Shown here in pieces: positions 1-6,620 of a DNA stretch of 8,802 nucleotides. The stretch covers positions 1-8,802 of the forward strand of contig JAQVBP010000096.1 in NCBI GenBank assembly GCA_028690255.1, written 5' to 3'. Numbering within the stretch: position 1 is the first letter of the stretch; every line of letters starts with the position of its first letter. The translations under genes were made by a program, and so were the position numbers. The notes under the pieces were generated by a model that saw only the letters and a list, made by a program, of their open reading frames with translations, did no database searches and was not told where the DNA came from. The DNA comes from Methanosarcinaceae archaeon (lineage in GTDB: Archaea > Halobacteriota > Methanosarcinia > Methanosarcinales > Methanosarcinaceae).

Positions 1-152
1 CCTCCCCAAAGATAACCGAAAGCAGAGGTTCGATCGCATTGATAAAGGAAATCTCAGCAATTGAACCAATGATTTCTGAGTATCCGGGGAACCGAGCGGG
101 CGGCCCGAAGCATACCCCGTCCTTTAGGGCGGGGTGGCCGCACGCAATTTGA
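1..152 (+). mobile_element. Right-end remnant of an IS200/IS605-type (TnpB/IS1341-like) element
   Basis: The stretch carries a GC-rich hairpin (114-135) of the kind that closes the right end of IS200/IS605-family elements just after or within the end of tnpB. One + strand frame stays open from base 3 to a TGA at 150-152 (49 codons) and reads through the hairpin as ...PSFRAGW..., the sort of tail produced when tnpB runs into its right end. Known of the family: this end also encodes the 3' part of the guide (omega) RNA. The rest of tnpB lies outside the window, so whether the gene is intact cannot be judged. A minus-strand frame over 1-90 is also open and somewhat hydrophobic, so the coding assignment is uncertain; the hairpin is the firmer evidence. 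Confidence 0.5.
114..135 (+). repeat. GC-rich right-end hairpin of IS605-type element
   Basis: Nine-base-pair stem ACCCCGTCC / GGGCGGGGT (one G-U pair on the + strand) closed by the loop TTTA. It matches the typical terminal hairpin of IS1341/TnpB elements. Confidence 0.6.
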
Positions 153-161
153 TTTTTTGGC

Positions 162-230
162 ATGAAAGTCAGTACTTTCATTTATTGTGCCCGTATATGG
201 GAAATTTCATGGTGTTTTTTCATATTTCCC
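162..230. repeat. Two adjacent hairpins in AT-rich non-coding DNA
   Basis: A perfect 8-bp inverted repeat ATGAAAGT / ACTTTCAT lies at 162-181 with a 4-base loop. A second, GGGAAAT (199-205) / ATTTCCC (224-230), has a further ATG/CAT pairing inside it. They follow the IS remnant directly and could be part of its flank or a terminator. From 231 to about 337 I see nothing beyond AT-rich sequence and TATA-like strings. Confidence 0.4.
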
Positions 231-337
231 TCTGAAAACTCCTCCGACTTCACAGAAAAGTTTCAGATCTTCGAAACCTTCAATCGTTAATTTGTTTGCA
301 GATTCCTTAGCACCTATAAATAATATATAAGAATAGA

Positions 338-349
338 GATATAAAAAAG
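338..349 (+). promoter_or_regulatory. TATA-like box upstream of the candidate small RNA
   Basis: GATATAAAAAAG resembles an archaeal TATA box. With the usual spacing of about 25 bases, transcription would begin near 370, just before the structured block at 388-484. Other TATA-like strings at 314-330 and 367-378 are alternatives. Confidence 0.3.
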
Positions 350-387
350 TTCCAATTTTAAGATGATATAAATTATATCAATATGTA

Positions 388-484
388 GGGGAGTGCTTGC
401 GAACAAGATCCGGAAGAAAAACCGATATGCAAGCCCCTTCCTCAAGGATTGGAGCCTTTAATAAGCGAAGGTTCTAAGGAGGAG
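388..484 (+). ncRNA. Candidate structured small RNA (two stem-loops)
   Basis: The block folds into two directly abutting stem-loops. Stem 1 pairs GCTTGC (395-400) with GCAAGC (429-434), extended by GGG (389-391) with CCC (435-437), and holds an inner CGG/CCG hairpin (411-413 with 422-424). Stem 2 pairs TTCCTC (438-443) with GAGGAG (479-484), then TTGGAGCCTT (449-458) with AAGGTTCTAA (468-477) around a 9-base loop. Three pairs are G-U on the + strand (438-484, 451-475, 454-472) and would be A-C mismatches on the minus strand, which points to + strand transcription. A GGAGG string (478-482) is buried in stem 2, but no sensible ORF follows it. A T5 tract at 531-535 could end the transcript. I do not recognise a known RNA family. 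Confidence 0.4.
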
Positions 485-535
485 AAATTAACGAATAACT
501 TAATGAGTTAACTTAATGGGTCCCCAATAATTTTT

Positions 536-567
536 AAAAAAATTAGGTCTGATTGAAAAATCAAACC
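536..567 (-). terminator. Terminator of the permease operon
   Basis: On the minus strand, GGTTTGAT (567-560) pairs with ATCAGACC (one mismatch, loop TTTTCA), followed by TAA and a T7 run (542-536). The hairpin overlaps the TGA stop of the 40-residue gene. The adjoining TAATTTTT/AAAAATTA palindrome could also end + strand transcripts. Confidence 0.5.
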
Positions 568-683
568 TTGTCCATAAAAGTACGGGATAGGTACAGCACA
601 CCGATATAAACGGCTATCACAATGGCTGCAAATATATAGTCTGCCCCATTGAAGGCCCAGATTCCATCTATATGGAAAAACAT
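561..683 (-). CDS. 40-residue single-helix membrane protein
   Basis: Unrecognised small protein. ATG at 683-681, TGA at 563-561. The start is supported by a very good ribosome binding site, GAGGTGG, seven bases upstream of the ATG. Residues 1-15 are short and polar/aromatic. Residues about 16-33 (DYIFAAIVIAVYIGVLYL) form one hydrophobic helix, followed by a basic/polar tail SRTFMDKV, so the tail is probably cytoplasmic. It is the last gene of a unit with the permease (ends 1001) and the 95-residue protein (ends 700), with a 16-base gap from the latter and a hairpin/T7 terminator overlapping its stop. Context suggests a small partner or stabiliser of the permease, but this is inference. A longer overlapping frame (693-508) lacks a comparable binding site and runs into the terminator, so it is taken as a shadow. 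Confidence 0.6.
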   Translation of the reverse strand: MFFHIDGIWAFNGADYIFAAIVIAVYIGVLYLSRTFMDKV

Positions 684-699
684 CTTTTACCACCTCTAT

Positions 700-987
700 T
701 TAGAGCAGGGATTCTATTCTTTCCTTTCCGAGTTTGGTCATCTTCACCTTGTACAGTACCTTGTCCTTTGCGAAATGACTCCCGTCATCTATGTCGGCTT
801 CGATAGATTTGAAGATGTTTGAGTTTTCCAGTTCCATTACCCAGTATCGAATGACCCATGTCCAGTATTCCGTGTTCTTTCCGCTGACTCTTTTTATCTC
901 TTCGACAAGCTCGTAGTCCCAGGCCTCGCCTTTGTCGTAGAGAAGCTTTACAAGTCTTGTCTTCATAGTAAGGTCTTCGTCTCTCAT
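700..987 (-). CDS. Small winged-helix-like protein, possible regulator
   Basis: 95 residues, no family recognised with certainty. The start at 987 is chosen because GAGGT lies eight bases upstream; a second Met (residue 8, MKTR) has no comparable site. Predicted layout: helix about 8-18 (MKTRLVKLLYD), helix 22-34, a longer aromatic-rich helix 40-55 (YWTWVIRYWVMELE), then a charged hairpin about 61-85 (SIEADIDDG... VLYKVKMT) and a final TKLGKERIESLL helix. This order (three helices plus a beta wing, ending T-x-x-G-x-x) resembles small archaeal winged helix-turn-helix proteins, so DNA binding is plausible. It sits 13 bases after the permease stop and 16 bases before the 40-residue gene, so it is almost certainly co-transcribed. 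It might control the methylamine genes around it. Confidence 0.75.
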   Translation of the reverse strand: MRDEDLTMKTRLVKLLYDKGEAWDYELVEEIKRVSGKNTEYWTWVIRYWVMELENSNIFKSIEADIDDGSHFAKDKVLYKVKMTKLGKERIESLL

Positions 988-1000
988 GTTACTCTACCTC

Positions 1001-2125
1001 TTATGCAAGTGCGGTGGTTAATTCGTCGTCTTCAACAACCCTGGTCCCATCAGCAAGGGATTCGCCGCTTTCGGAGTACATGTAAAGGGTACCGGCGATT
1101 GCGATTACTGTACCGAGGATGATCCACCATCCGATTGCTTCTCCCATGAAGAAGTACAGACTGAGGAACCCTGGAATCACGTAAAGGGAGGAAACACTCA
1201 TACCGCGACCAGACCCAATGAGCGGGAATGACCTGTACATACCCACGTATGCGGAGAATCCACATACATAGAGGACTTCCCAGAGCCAGAATGCGGGGTG
1301 CACGTAAATGTGGGCCATTATCCCAAAAATGGTGTCAGTTCCAAAAGCCAGCAGAGCGAGTGGGAGGCAGAAGAATACCCAGAGGAAAAGGTCGAAGACC
1401 GCACGTAGGGTCATGCTCATGGCATAGTCATAAAAATCTGAAACCCGTGATACAAAGACGCCTTCAAGTCCCCAGGTCAGGGCTGCGAAGAATCCACCAA
1501 TGTATCCGAGAATGGATGCGATTCCCCCTCCACTGCTGTTGATGTCATTGATCAGCCCGGCAGGGTTGAAGATGAAGATTCCGCCAATAATGATGGCTGT
1601 GATACCGATCGCTGCTTTTTTGCTCATTTTCTCCTTAAAGAGCAGGGTTGCCCCGATACCTGCAAAAGCTCCTGCAAGAAGACTTGATGCAGCTGCAAAA
1701 GAACCACCAACAAGCCCGGTAGCAAGCTGGTATCCGCCTACGCCGAGGGGGCTTGCCAATAAGGTTGTAAAGAGCATAACTCTGGAAATCTTCCAGTGCT
1801 TGATGGCCTTGGGGACATCAGAAAGCTTCGATTCGCCCAGATCCCAGAAGCCTAAGGTTATAATGGACTTCACAACCCCGGAACCTATAGCAATTACCAC
1901 TACAGTGGCAAGTATACCAGCAGTTCCTTTGGGAAATACGGGGTCGGTGAAATCGGGGATTTTCCATACTGCGACACCGGGGAGATACATGGTACCCCAC
2001 ATGATTGCACCGATAATGGCCCAGAGGTACCCCCATTTGATTTTGCTTTTTTTCTCTTTTTCAATCAGCTGCGCAAGTTTCGAGTTAGATGCAGCGGCCG
2101 ATCCGTTAGCTGTACTTTGTTCCAT
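1001..2125 (-). CDS. DMT-like membrane permease, possible methylamine carrier
   Basis: 374 residues, about ten hydrophobic helices after a polar, charged N-terminus (residues 1-30, rich in S/A/K/E). The ATG at 2125 is preferred over an upstream GTG at 2134, because AGGTGG lies five bases before the ATG and the GTG falls inside that site. Glycine/small-residue-rich helices, for example GGSFAAASSLLAGAFAGIGA, and a mid-protein Glu in TWGLEGVF fit drug/metabolite-transporter-type permeases. Methanosarcina methylamine operons carry a membrane permease gene called mttP or mtbP. The resemblance and the location near mttB suggest this is such a carrier, but the substrate is not shown by the sequence. 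First gene of a minus-strand unit with the 95- and 40-residue genes. Confidence 0.8.
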   Translation of the reverse strand: MEQSTANGSAAASNSKLAQLIEKEKKSKIKWGYLWAIIGAIMWGTMYLPGVAVWKIPDFTDPVFPKGTAGILATVVVIAIGSGVVKSIITLGFWDLGESKLSDVPKAIKHWKISRVMLFTTLLASPLGVGGYQLATGLVGGSFAAASSLLAGAFAGIGATLLFKEKMSKKAAIGITAIIIGGIFIFNPAGLINDINSSGGGIASILGYIGGFFAALTWGLEGVFVSRVSDFYDYAMSMTLRAVFDLFLWVFFCLPLALLAFGTDTIFGIMAHIYVHPAFWLWEVLYVCGFSAYVGMYRSFPLIGSGRGMSVSSLYVIPGFLSLYFFMGEAIGWWIILGTVIAIAGTLYMYSESGESLADGTRVVEDDELTTALA

Positions 2126-2191
2126 GCTATCCACCTATAATTATCATGAAATTAATTATAATTCCTATCCAAAAGTGGATTAGTACTTATG

Positions 2192-2202
2192 TAATATAAA
2201 TA
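2192..2202 (-). promoter_or_regulatory. TATA-like promoter of the permease operon
   Basis: On the minus strand CTATTTATATTAC contains an archaeal-type TATA box about 70 bases before the permease start, giving a predicted leader of roughly 45 bases. A second box, ACTATATATACAT (2222-2234), is an alternative. From 2235 to 2465 the DNA is AT-rich and I see no gene. Confidence 0.4.
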
Positions 2203-2465
2203 GCTTTCTATTAATGGCGAAATGTATATATAGTATTGAAATTGAATGGGTGGAAAAAAATAAAACGGGCATAAAATAGAAATAATAATTCTTCTTTTTT
2301 TTTGAGAAAATAAGTGGTAAAAGGACCTTTTCATTATAACTTAAAACATTTTTACTCAAGATATCTAACTACGCAATTATTTTATTTTCATAGATCTTTT
2401 CGAGTTGCGGATTTATTTATTTAAATAATTCTGTATTATATGGGATATTATTATATTGTAGTAAT

Positions 2466-2481
2466 GTTGAAAAATTTCAAC
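2466..2481. repeat. Short inverted repeat at the edge of the mttB fragment
   Basis: GTTGAAA / TTTCAAC with a 2-base spacer, seven perfect pairs. It lies directly before the point where mttB-like sequence becomes recognisable, so it may mark a rearrangement boundary. Confidence 0.3.
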
Positions 2482-2489
2482 TCCAAAGA

Positions 2490-2882
2490 ATAAATCCTGC
2501 CTGCAGAGTCGCTTCATCTGCGGCTGTGGTAAAACTGACATGGCTCTATGACCTGCCATCCTTTCTTGCCGGTTCTTAGACCGACTAAGACTGTGGGTGT
2601 ACAGTCCGGACATGAAATGGTTATCCTAGGCCTGCGTCTCAACCTAACAGGTTCATCCATCTACGGGTCCGCTATGTTAGAGCTTGGAATGGCTTTCTCC
2701 GGCGAGCAGATTGTTATTGCCAAGATAATATCAGCATGATCAAAAAGGCCTTGGAAGGCGTCCCTGTTTCGAAAGAAACTTTTGCAATTGGGGTCATCAA
2801 GAAGGCAGGGGCTGGAAATAACCACTCCAATAACAAGATCACCTGGGAAAACTTCGGGATTGGATCCACCCGGGTTTTCTGA
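2490..2882 (+). pseudogene. Decayed mttB fragment (C-terminal third) with fossil amber codon
   Basis: Frame 2490-2579 reads ...KLTWLYDLPSFLAGS-TAG-TD, the segment around the pyrrolysine of trimethylamine methyltransferase (LPSF-V/L-AG-T/S-Pyl). A one-base shift after TD leads to a second frame, TKTVGVQSGHE ... SSIYGSAMLELGMAFSGEQIVI, matching VPDxQAGHEK ... YGAGMLELGM-FSMEQLVID. A second shift near 2717-2723 restores the first frame: DNISMIKKALEGVPVSKETF, then AGAGNN, ending at TGA 2880-2882. The N-terminal two thirds are missing and no start exists, so it is a dead fragment. The intact mttB begins 217 bases downstream in the same direction. Motifs such as LELGM and GNN look closer to canonical MttB than the intact neighbour (from recall of the family), so it may be a remnant of a different copy rather than a recent duplicate. 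Confidence 0.85.
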
Positions 2883-3006
2883 ATCTATTTTTTAGCATGA
2901 CTCTGTATGACTCTGTTATTGTACATACTGCACATACTCATGTAAATTTGTTTTAAAGAGGATTTGAGACAAAATAAGTAATATATAAAACTACCGATTA
3001 AATTAG

Positions 3007-3020
3007 AAAAATATATATAA
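3007..3020 (+). promoter_or_regulatory. TATA-like box upstream of mttB
   Basis: AAAAATATATATAA lies about 80 bases before the mttB start. A second candidate, ATATATAAAA at 2981-2990, would give a leader of about 85-90 bases. Both are of archaeal type; the sequence alone does not decide between them. Confidence 0.35.
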
Positions 3021-3099
3021 TATTACTATAGATAATCGTTTGTTTGATAATAAAACCACATAAACTGGATTGATATTCATAAAAATGGAGCTACTGCCC

Positions 3100-4554
3100 A
3101 TGATAAATACTAAAATAGAAGTTCTTTCAAAAGAGGAAATAGAAAAGATTCACCTGACCACTCTGAGGGTCTTTATGGATCCCGGTATCCTCGTGGTAAG
3201 CGAAGAGGCAAGACAGATATTCAGGGAAAACGGCTGCGAGGTTGACGACAGGACTCAGATCGTAAAGATCCCGGAACATGTCGCCCTTGATGCAATTTCA
3301 AAGGCTGCTTCTTCCTTCACTCTGTATGCCCGTGACGACAAGAAGTCCCTGAAAATGAGCTGGGACGGGGAACCCCACTGGACCAATTTCGGGACCGGGG
3401 TAAAGACCTGTGACTACCTGGGACATGGGAAATATACTACAAGAGAATCCACCGAGCAGGACGCCTGCAACTTTGCAAAGATTTGTGACTGGGCCGAGCA
3501 CATTGACCTGCACCACAACGCCGTCACCCCTAACGATATTTGTGGAGTCGGCGACGACATCATCCACAGAAATCTGTCTGCTCTTGAAAACACATCCAAG
3601 CACGTCATTGGGTCTGCCCAGTCGGAGAACATGGGACTTTACTCTGAAATTATGACTGCCCTCTACGGGGGAGACGAAGAAGAAGCCCTGAAAAAACCGC
3701 TTTTCTCTGTTTGCGGCTGTCCGACAAGCCCTCTTGAACTCGGGGACGGTATTTGTACCATACTCATCGAAGCTGCAAAGATCAACCTTCCCGTGGTCCT
3801 CATCAGTATGGCAATGAGCGGCGGGACCTCCCCCATACACCTTGCAGGGACCCTTGTAACCCACAACGCCGAGGTTATGGCGGGAGTTATCCTGTCCCAG
3901 CTCGTAAAACCCGGATCTGCAGTGCTCTACGCCTGTTCGACCACCAACTTTGACCTGAAAAAGGGAACAGCTCCCGTCGGATCTCCGGAACTTGCCCTTA
4001 TCAATGCCGCCGCGGGCCAGCTTGCACAGTTCTACAAGATCCCCTCCTATGTTGCCGGTACTTAGGGAGACTCTAAAGTGCCCGATGCTCAGGCCGGACA
4101 CGAAAAGACCCTTACGACTCTCCTTCCAGCCCTCGCAGGTTCAAGCATCCTCTACGGAGCAGGTATGACCGAACTCGGTATGTCTTTCTCCATGGAACAG
4201 CTTGTAATCGACAACGATATCATTGCCATGACAAGGGAAGTCAGGAAAGGTATCCCTGTAAATGATATCACACTCGCCTATGATGAAATCCGGGAAGTCG
4301 GTTCAGGCGGCAGTTTCCTCTCCCGCATGAGCACCATCGAAAACCTCGACATCCAGTCCAGCCCGCTTATCCTCAACAGACAGATGTACGGAGACTGGCA
4401 GGCTGCCGGTTCTAAGGACCTTGCGGATGCAGCTCATGATGTTGTTGAAGATGTGATGAAGAACTACGAAGTAATGCCCATTGATGCTGATATTCTGAAG
4501 GACCTGGACGTTATCAGGAAGAAAGCAGACGAAGCCTTCAGAGCTAAGCTCTGA
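3100..4554 (+). CDS. mttB: Trimethylamine:corrinoid methyltransferase MttB with in-frame pyrrolysine
   Basis: 484 residues when the amber codon at 4063-4065 is read as pyrrolysine (residue 322). Known function: transfers a methyl group from trimethylamine to the corrinoid protein MttC, the first step of methanogenesis from trimethylamine. Seen here: MDPGI (26-30), FGTGVK (97-102), PTSPLEL, MSGGTSPIHLAGTLVTHNAEV, LKKGTAPVGSPEL, then YVAGT-Pyl-GDSKVPDAQAGHEK, and the conserved tail YGAGMTELGMSFSMEQLVIDNDII. Coding continues with no break in similarity after the TAG, and the true stop is TGA. The ATG at 3100 is chosen because GGAG (3087-3090) lies nine bases upstream; an in-frame ATG at 3085 and TTG at 3070 have no such site. 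It is somewhat shorter at the N-terminus than the roughly 495-residue M. barkeri protein and its sequence is divergent. mttC follows 28 bases later. Confidence 0.9.
4063..4065 (+). other. Pyrrolysine (UAG) codon of mttB
   Basis: In-frame TAG between YVAGT and GDSKVPDAQAGHEK, the pyrrolysine position of MttB. Residue 322 from the chosen start. Decoding requires tRNA-Pyl and PylS, which are not in this window. Confidence 0.9.
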
Positions 4555-4582
4555 ACATAATCTATTTAAAGGAGATTTAGAC

Positions 4583-5233
4583 ATGGCAACTAAAGAAGAA
4601 ATAATTGAAAGAGCAAAAAACTCTATCCTTAACCTCAAGAAGGATGAAGCAAAGGTCGCGGCTCAGGAAGCTATTGATGCCAAAATCGACCTCATTGAAG
4701 TCATCCAGGACGGTTTTTCCGCCGCAATGGGAGAAGTTGGCAGGAAATTCGAAGAAGGTACCCTCTTTATCCCCCACATCATACTGGCCGCGGAAATCAT
4801 GAACGCCGGGATGGACATTCTCAAGCCAGAACTTGCAAAGGACGCAAACGTTGAAGAGGATATCGCACCTGTGGTCGTTATCGGCAGTATCCTCGGGGAC
4901 CTGCACACCATAGGGAAGGAAATCGTTGCAACCATGCTTGAGGTCGGAGGGTTCAGGGTAATCGACCTTGGAAAGGACGTCCCCCTCGAGGCCTTTATCG
5001 ATACCGCAAAGGAAAACAACGCTGCGGTTATCGCAACCTCTTCCCTCATGACCACAACCATGATCCACCAGCTCCAGCTTGAAGAGATGCTGAAGGAAGA
5101 AGGCCTGAGAGAAGGGCTTATCACCATGGTAGGAGGAGCTCCCACAAGCGATGCCTGGGCCGAGAAAATCGGTGCGGACTACTATGCCGAAAACGCAATG
5201 GCCGCGGTTGACAAGTTAAAGGGCTTGCTCTAA
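4583..5233 (+). CDS. mttC: Trimethylamine methyltransferase corrinoid protein MttC
   Basis: 216 residues. Carries the methyl group from MttB on a cobalamin-type cofactor and presents it to a methylcobalamin:CoM methyltransferase. Residues 1-90 form the helical cap domain seen in methyltransferase corrinoid proteins, with GTLFIPHIILAAEIMNAG (59-76). Residues 95-216 are the B12-binding Rossmann domain: D-x-H-x-x-G is D106, H108, G111 (GDLHTIG), followed by VIDLGKDVP, SSLMTTTM (153-160) and VGGAP (183-187). H108 is the expected lower cobalt ligand. The family usually reads E-G-D-I-H at this motif; here it is L-G-D-L-H, a mild departure. GGAGA lies seven bases before the ATG. It ends TAA-TAA. Tight spacing after mttB shows co-transcription. 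Confidence 0.92.
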   Translation: MATKEEIIERAKNSILNLKKDEAKVAAQEAIDAKIDLIEVIQDGFSAAMGEVGRKFEEGTLFIPHIILAAEIMNAGMDILKPELAKDANVEEDIAPVVVIGSILGDLHTIGKEIVATMLEVGGFRVIDLGKDVPLEAFIDTAKENNAAVIATSSLMTTTMIHQLQLEEMLKEEGLREGLITMVGGAPTSDAWAEKIGADYYAENAMAAVDKLKGLL

Positions 5234-5284
5234 TAAAGCCTGTTAATCCTGTAGTGGGTATCTTTTAACCGGCATTTATCCAGA

Positions 5285-5368
5285 GGAAAAGTGCAGTTGA
5301 GGGGAAAAGAATTCTTTTTTCCTCGGGTTGGATAGGGTGGTACATATCCCTCACTTTTCCGTTTTTTT
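5285..5368 (+). terminator. Branched terminator after mttC
   Basis: GGAAAAGTG (5285-5293) pairs perfectly with CACTTTTCC (5352-5360), directly followed by G and seven T (5361-5368). Inside are a 26-base hairpin (5299-5324, 13 pairs counting two G-U) and a small GGATA/TATCC stem (5330-5349), giving a three-way junction. Confidence 0.6.
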
Positions 5369-5430
5369 CTATTTTAAAAACATTTGCCTTATTTTATAGT
5401 ATATAATGTTTTATAATAAGGCAGTAAGGT

Positions 5431-5440
5431 ATATATATAA
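5431..5440 (+). promoter_or_regulatory. TATA-like box of the EamA transporter gene
   Basis: ATATATATAA is centred about 25 bases before the ATG at 5460, which would place the transcript start at or next to that codon, i.e. a leaderless message. No ribosome binding site precedes either candidate start. Confidence 0.45.
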
Positions 5441-5459
5441 GAAATTTACATCCAGCCCT

Positions 5460-6398
5460 ATGGAAAAAAGTACAGTCATACCCCATCTGGAAGTAGTAGT
5501 TGGCTGTGTACTTAGCGGGACGATGGGAATTTTTCTGAACTTGATACAGGATATGTCCGCGGTTTCCATCCTTTCCTGGAGGATGCTTTTTGGGTTTTGC
5601 ATCCTTTTGCTCTATTTAATTCTGGCAAGAGACCTGGGAAAGGTCCGCCTGGGAAAGAAAAAAAGGTATCTTTTATTGCTTGGTTTTTTAAATTCCGTAA
5701 CAGGTTTTTGTTTTTTCTCGGCCATAAAGTACTGTGGAATTTCCGTTGCGCTCTTGCTTCTTTATACTGCTCCCGTATATGTAAGTCTCCTTGCTCCCCT
5801 CCTTCTGAAGGAAAATAGAAATGATAAGAGCCTTCCGGGCCTTGTTCTGGCCATCGCGGGAGTAGTACTGATTGCCCAGCCAGGAAATATCCTGAATAAC
5901 CTGGGAACAAGTAACAGTCATTTTTTGGGCCTTGCATTCGGTTTACTATCAGGGTTTGCCTTTAGCGGAATATTTCTGACATCCCGATATCTCAAAGACG
6001 CTTATAATGGAACCTCTCAAACATTCTGGATTACAGCAGTAGGTATGTTGTTAACGTTTCCTGCTGCATTATCCACCCCACTTCCATTACTTGCACAAAA
6101 CATGCACCTGCTTTTCTTTTTAGCACTGGTTGTGACCCTTGCATCCGTCCTTTACCTTAAAGGAATCCCAAAAGTCGGCGCCCAGAAAGGCAGCATCCTC
6201 GCCCTTTCGGAACCTGTTGCCGGAATCTTTTTTGCTTATATTATTCTGAAAGAGCCCGTCTTTTTGAGTACGATCCTCGGCTGCTGTTTCATAATAGGGG
6301 CCGCTTTACTCGTGAGTGTAAAATTATCGTTCCGGCTTGCTAAAAGGCCGCTTGTAGAAGTATGTGATGAGATAGGTACTGATCCTGATTACCCGTAA
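5460..6398 (+). CDS. EamA/DMT-family membrane transporter
   Basis: 312 residues from ATG 5460. The frame is open from an earlier ATG at 5406 (330 residues), but that would add a basic, non-membrane extension and overlap the TATA box. About ten helices in two EamA repeats: residues about 10-118 and 127-290. Each repeat ends with the family's Pro-rich and Glu signature: YTAPVYVSLLAPLLLKE (102-118) and LSEPVAGIFFAYIILKE (249-265). The C-terminal 25 residues are polar and cytoplasmic. Known family role: export or import of small metabolites such as amino acids and amines; the substrate here is unknown. It follows the mttBC terminator and converges on the MtmB-family cassette, so a link to methylamine uptake is possible but unproved. 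Leaderless start is inferred from TATA spacing. Confidence 0.85.
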   Translation: MEKSTVIPHLEVVVGCVLSGTMGIFLNLIQDMSAVSILSWRMLFGFCILLLYLILARDLGKVRLGKKKRYLLLLGFLNSVTGFCFFSAIKYCGISVALLLLYTAPVYVSLLAPLLLKENRNDKSLPGLVLAIAGVVLIAQPGNILNNLGTSNSHFLGLAFGLLSGFAFSGIFLTSRYLKDAYNGTSQTFWITAVGMLLTFPAALSTPLPLLAQNMHLLFFLALVVTLASVLYLKGIPKVGAQKGSILALSEPVAGIFFAYIILKEPVFLSTILGCCFIIGAALLVSVKLSFRLAKRPLVEVCDEIGTDPDYP

Positions 6399-6535
6399 AG
6401 AAAGAGAAGAACATTATGCAATTAATTTACAATGTTCGTCTCCAAAAGACATTACTGAAAAAGATATTACAGATATTAATGAAAAAGATGTGCTGAAAAA
6501 AGCTATTTTATACTGAAAAAGAAGCCGGGAAATGA

Positions 6536-6569
6536 AGGGCTTTGCAATATGCTTTTTTTGCAAAGCCCT
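6536..6569. terminator. Perfect hairpin between convergent genes
   Basis: AGGGCTTTGCA (6536-6546) and TGCAAAGCCCT (6559-6569), eleven perfect pairs with a 12-base loop. It lies between the EamA gene and the convergent MtmB-family gene and can serve both. The T tract is in the loop rather than after the stem, so it is not a classic terminator. Confidence 0.5.
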
Positions 6570-6620
6570 GCTGAACCTTCCCCATGACCCTTTTCTGTAA
6601 TCCGATTTTTATTGCTCTTC

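Noticed and set aside
1..90. Minus-strand frame with a hydrophobic reading (...ISFINAIEPLLSVIFGE)
   Set aside because: Somewhat like the end of a DMT transporter, but short, at the window edge and opposite the IS remnant; not enough to call.
478..511. GGAGG followed by ATG AGT TAA as a leader peptide
   Set aside because: The ATG is 20 bases from the GGAGG, which is buried in a stem; a two-codon frame is not supportable.
508..693. 61-residue minus-strand frame starting at GTG 693
   Set aside because: Overlaps the 40-residue gene, which has the proper binding-site spacing; the frame runs through the terminator and has no transporter-like or other plausible features.
1228..2183. Long + strand frames opposite the permease
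   Set aside because: Antisense shadows; the minus-strand gene has a good binding site, clear membrane helices and operon context.
3298..4101. 267-residue minus-strand frame opposite mttB
   Set aside because: Shadow of mttB codon bias; no binding site and no recognisable protein features.
6372..6516. Open + strand frame without a start after the EamA gene (reads ...KDITEKDITDINEKDVLKKAILY)
   Set aside because: No start codon or binding site; repeated TGAAAAAGA strings explain the repetitive reading. It could only be coding if the EamA gene had a frameshift near its end.
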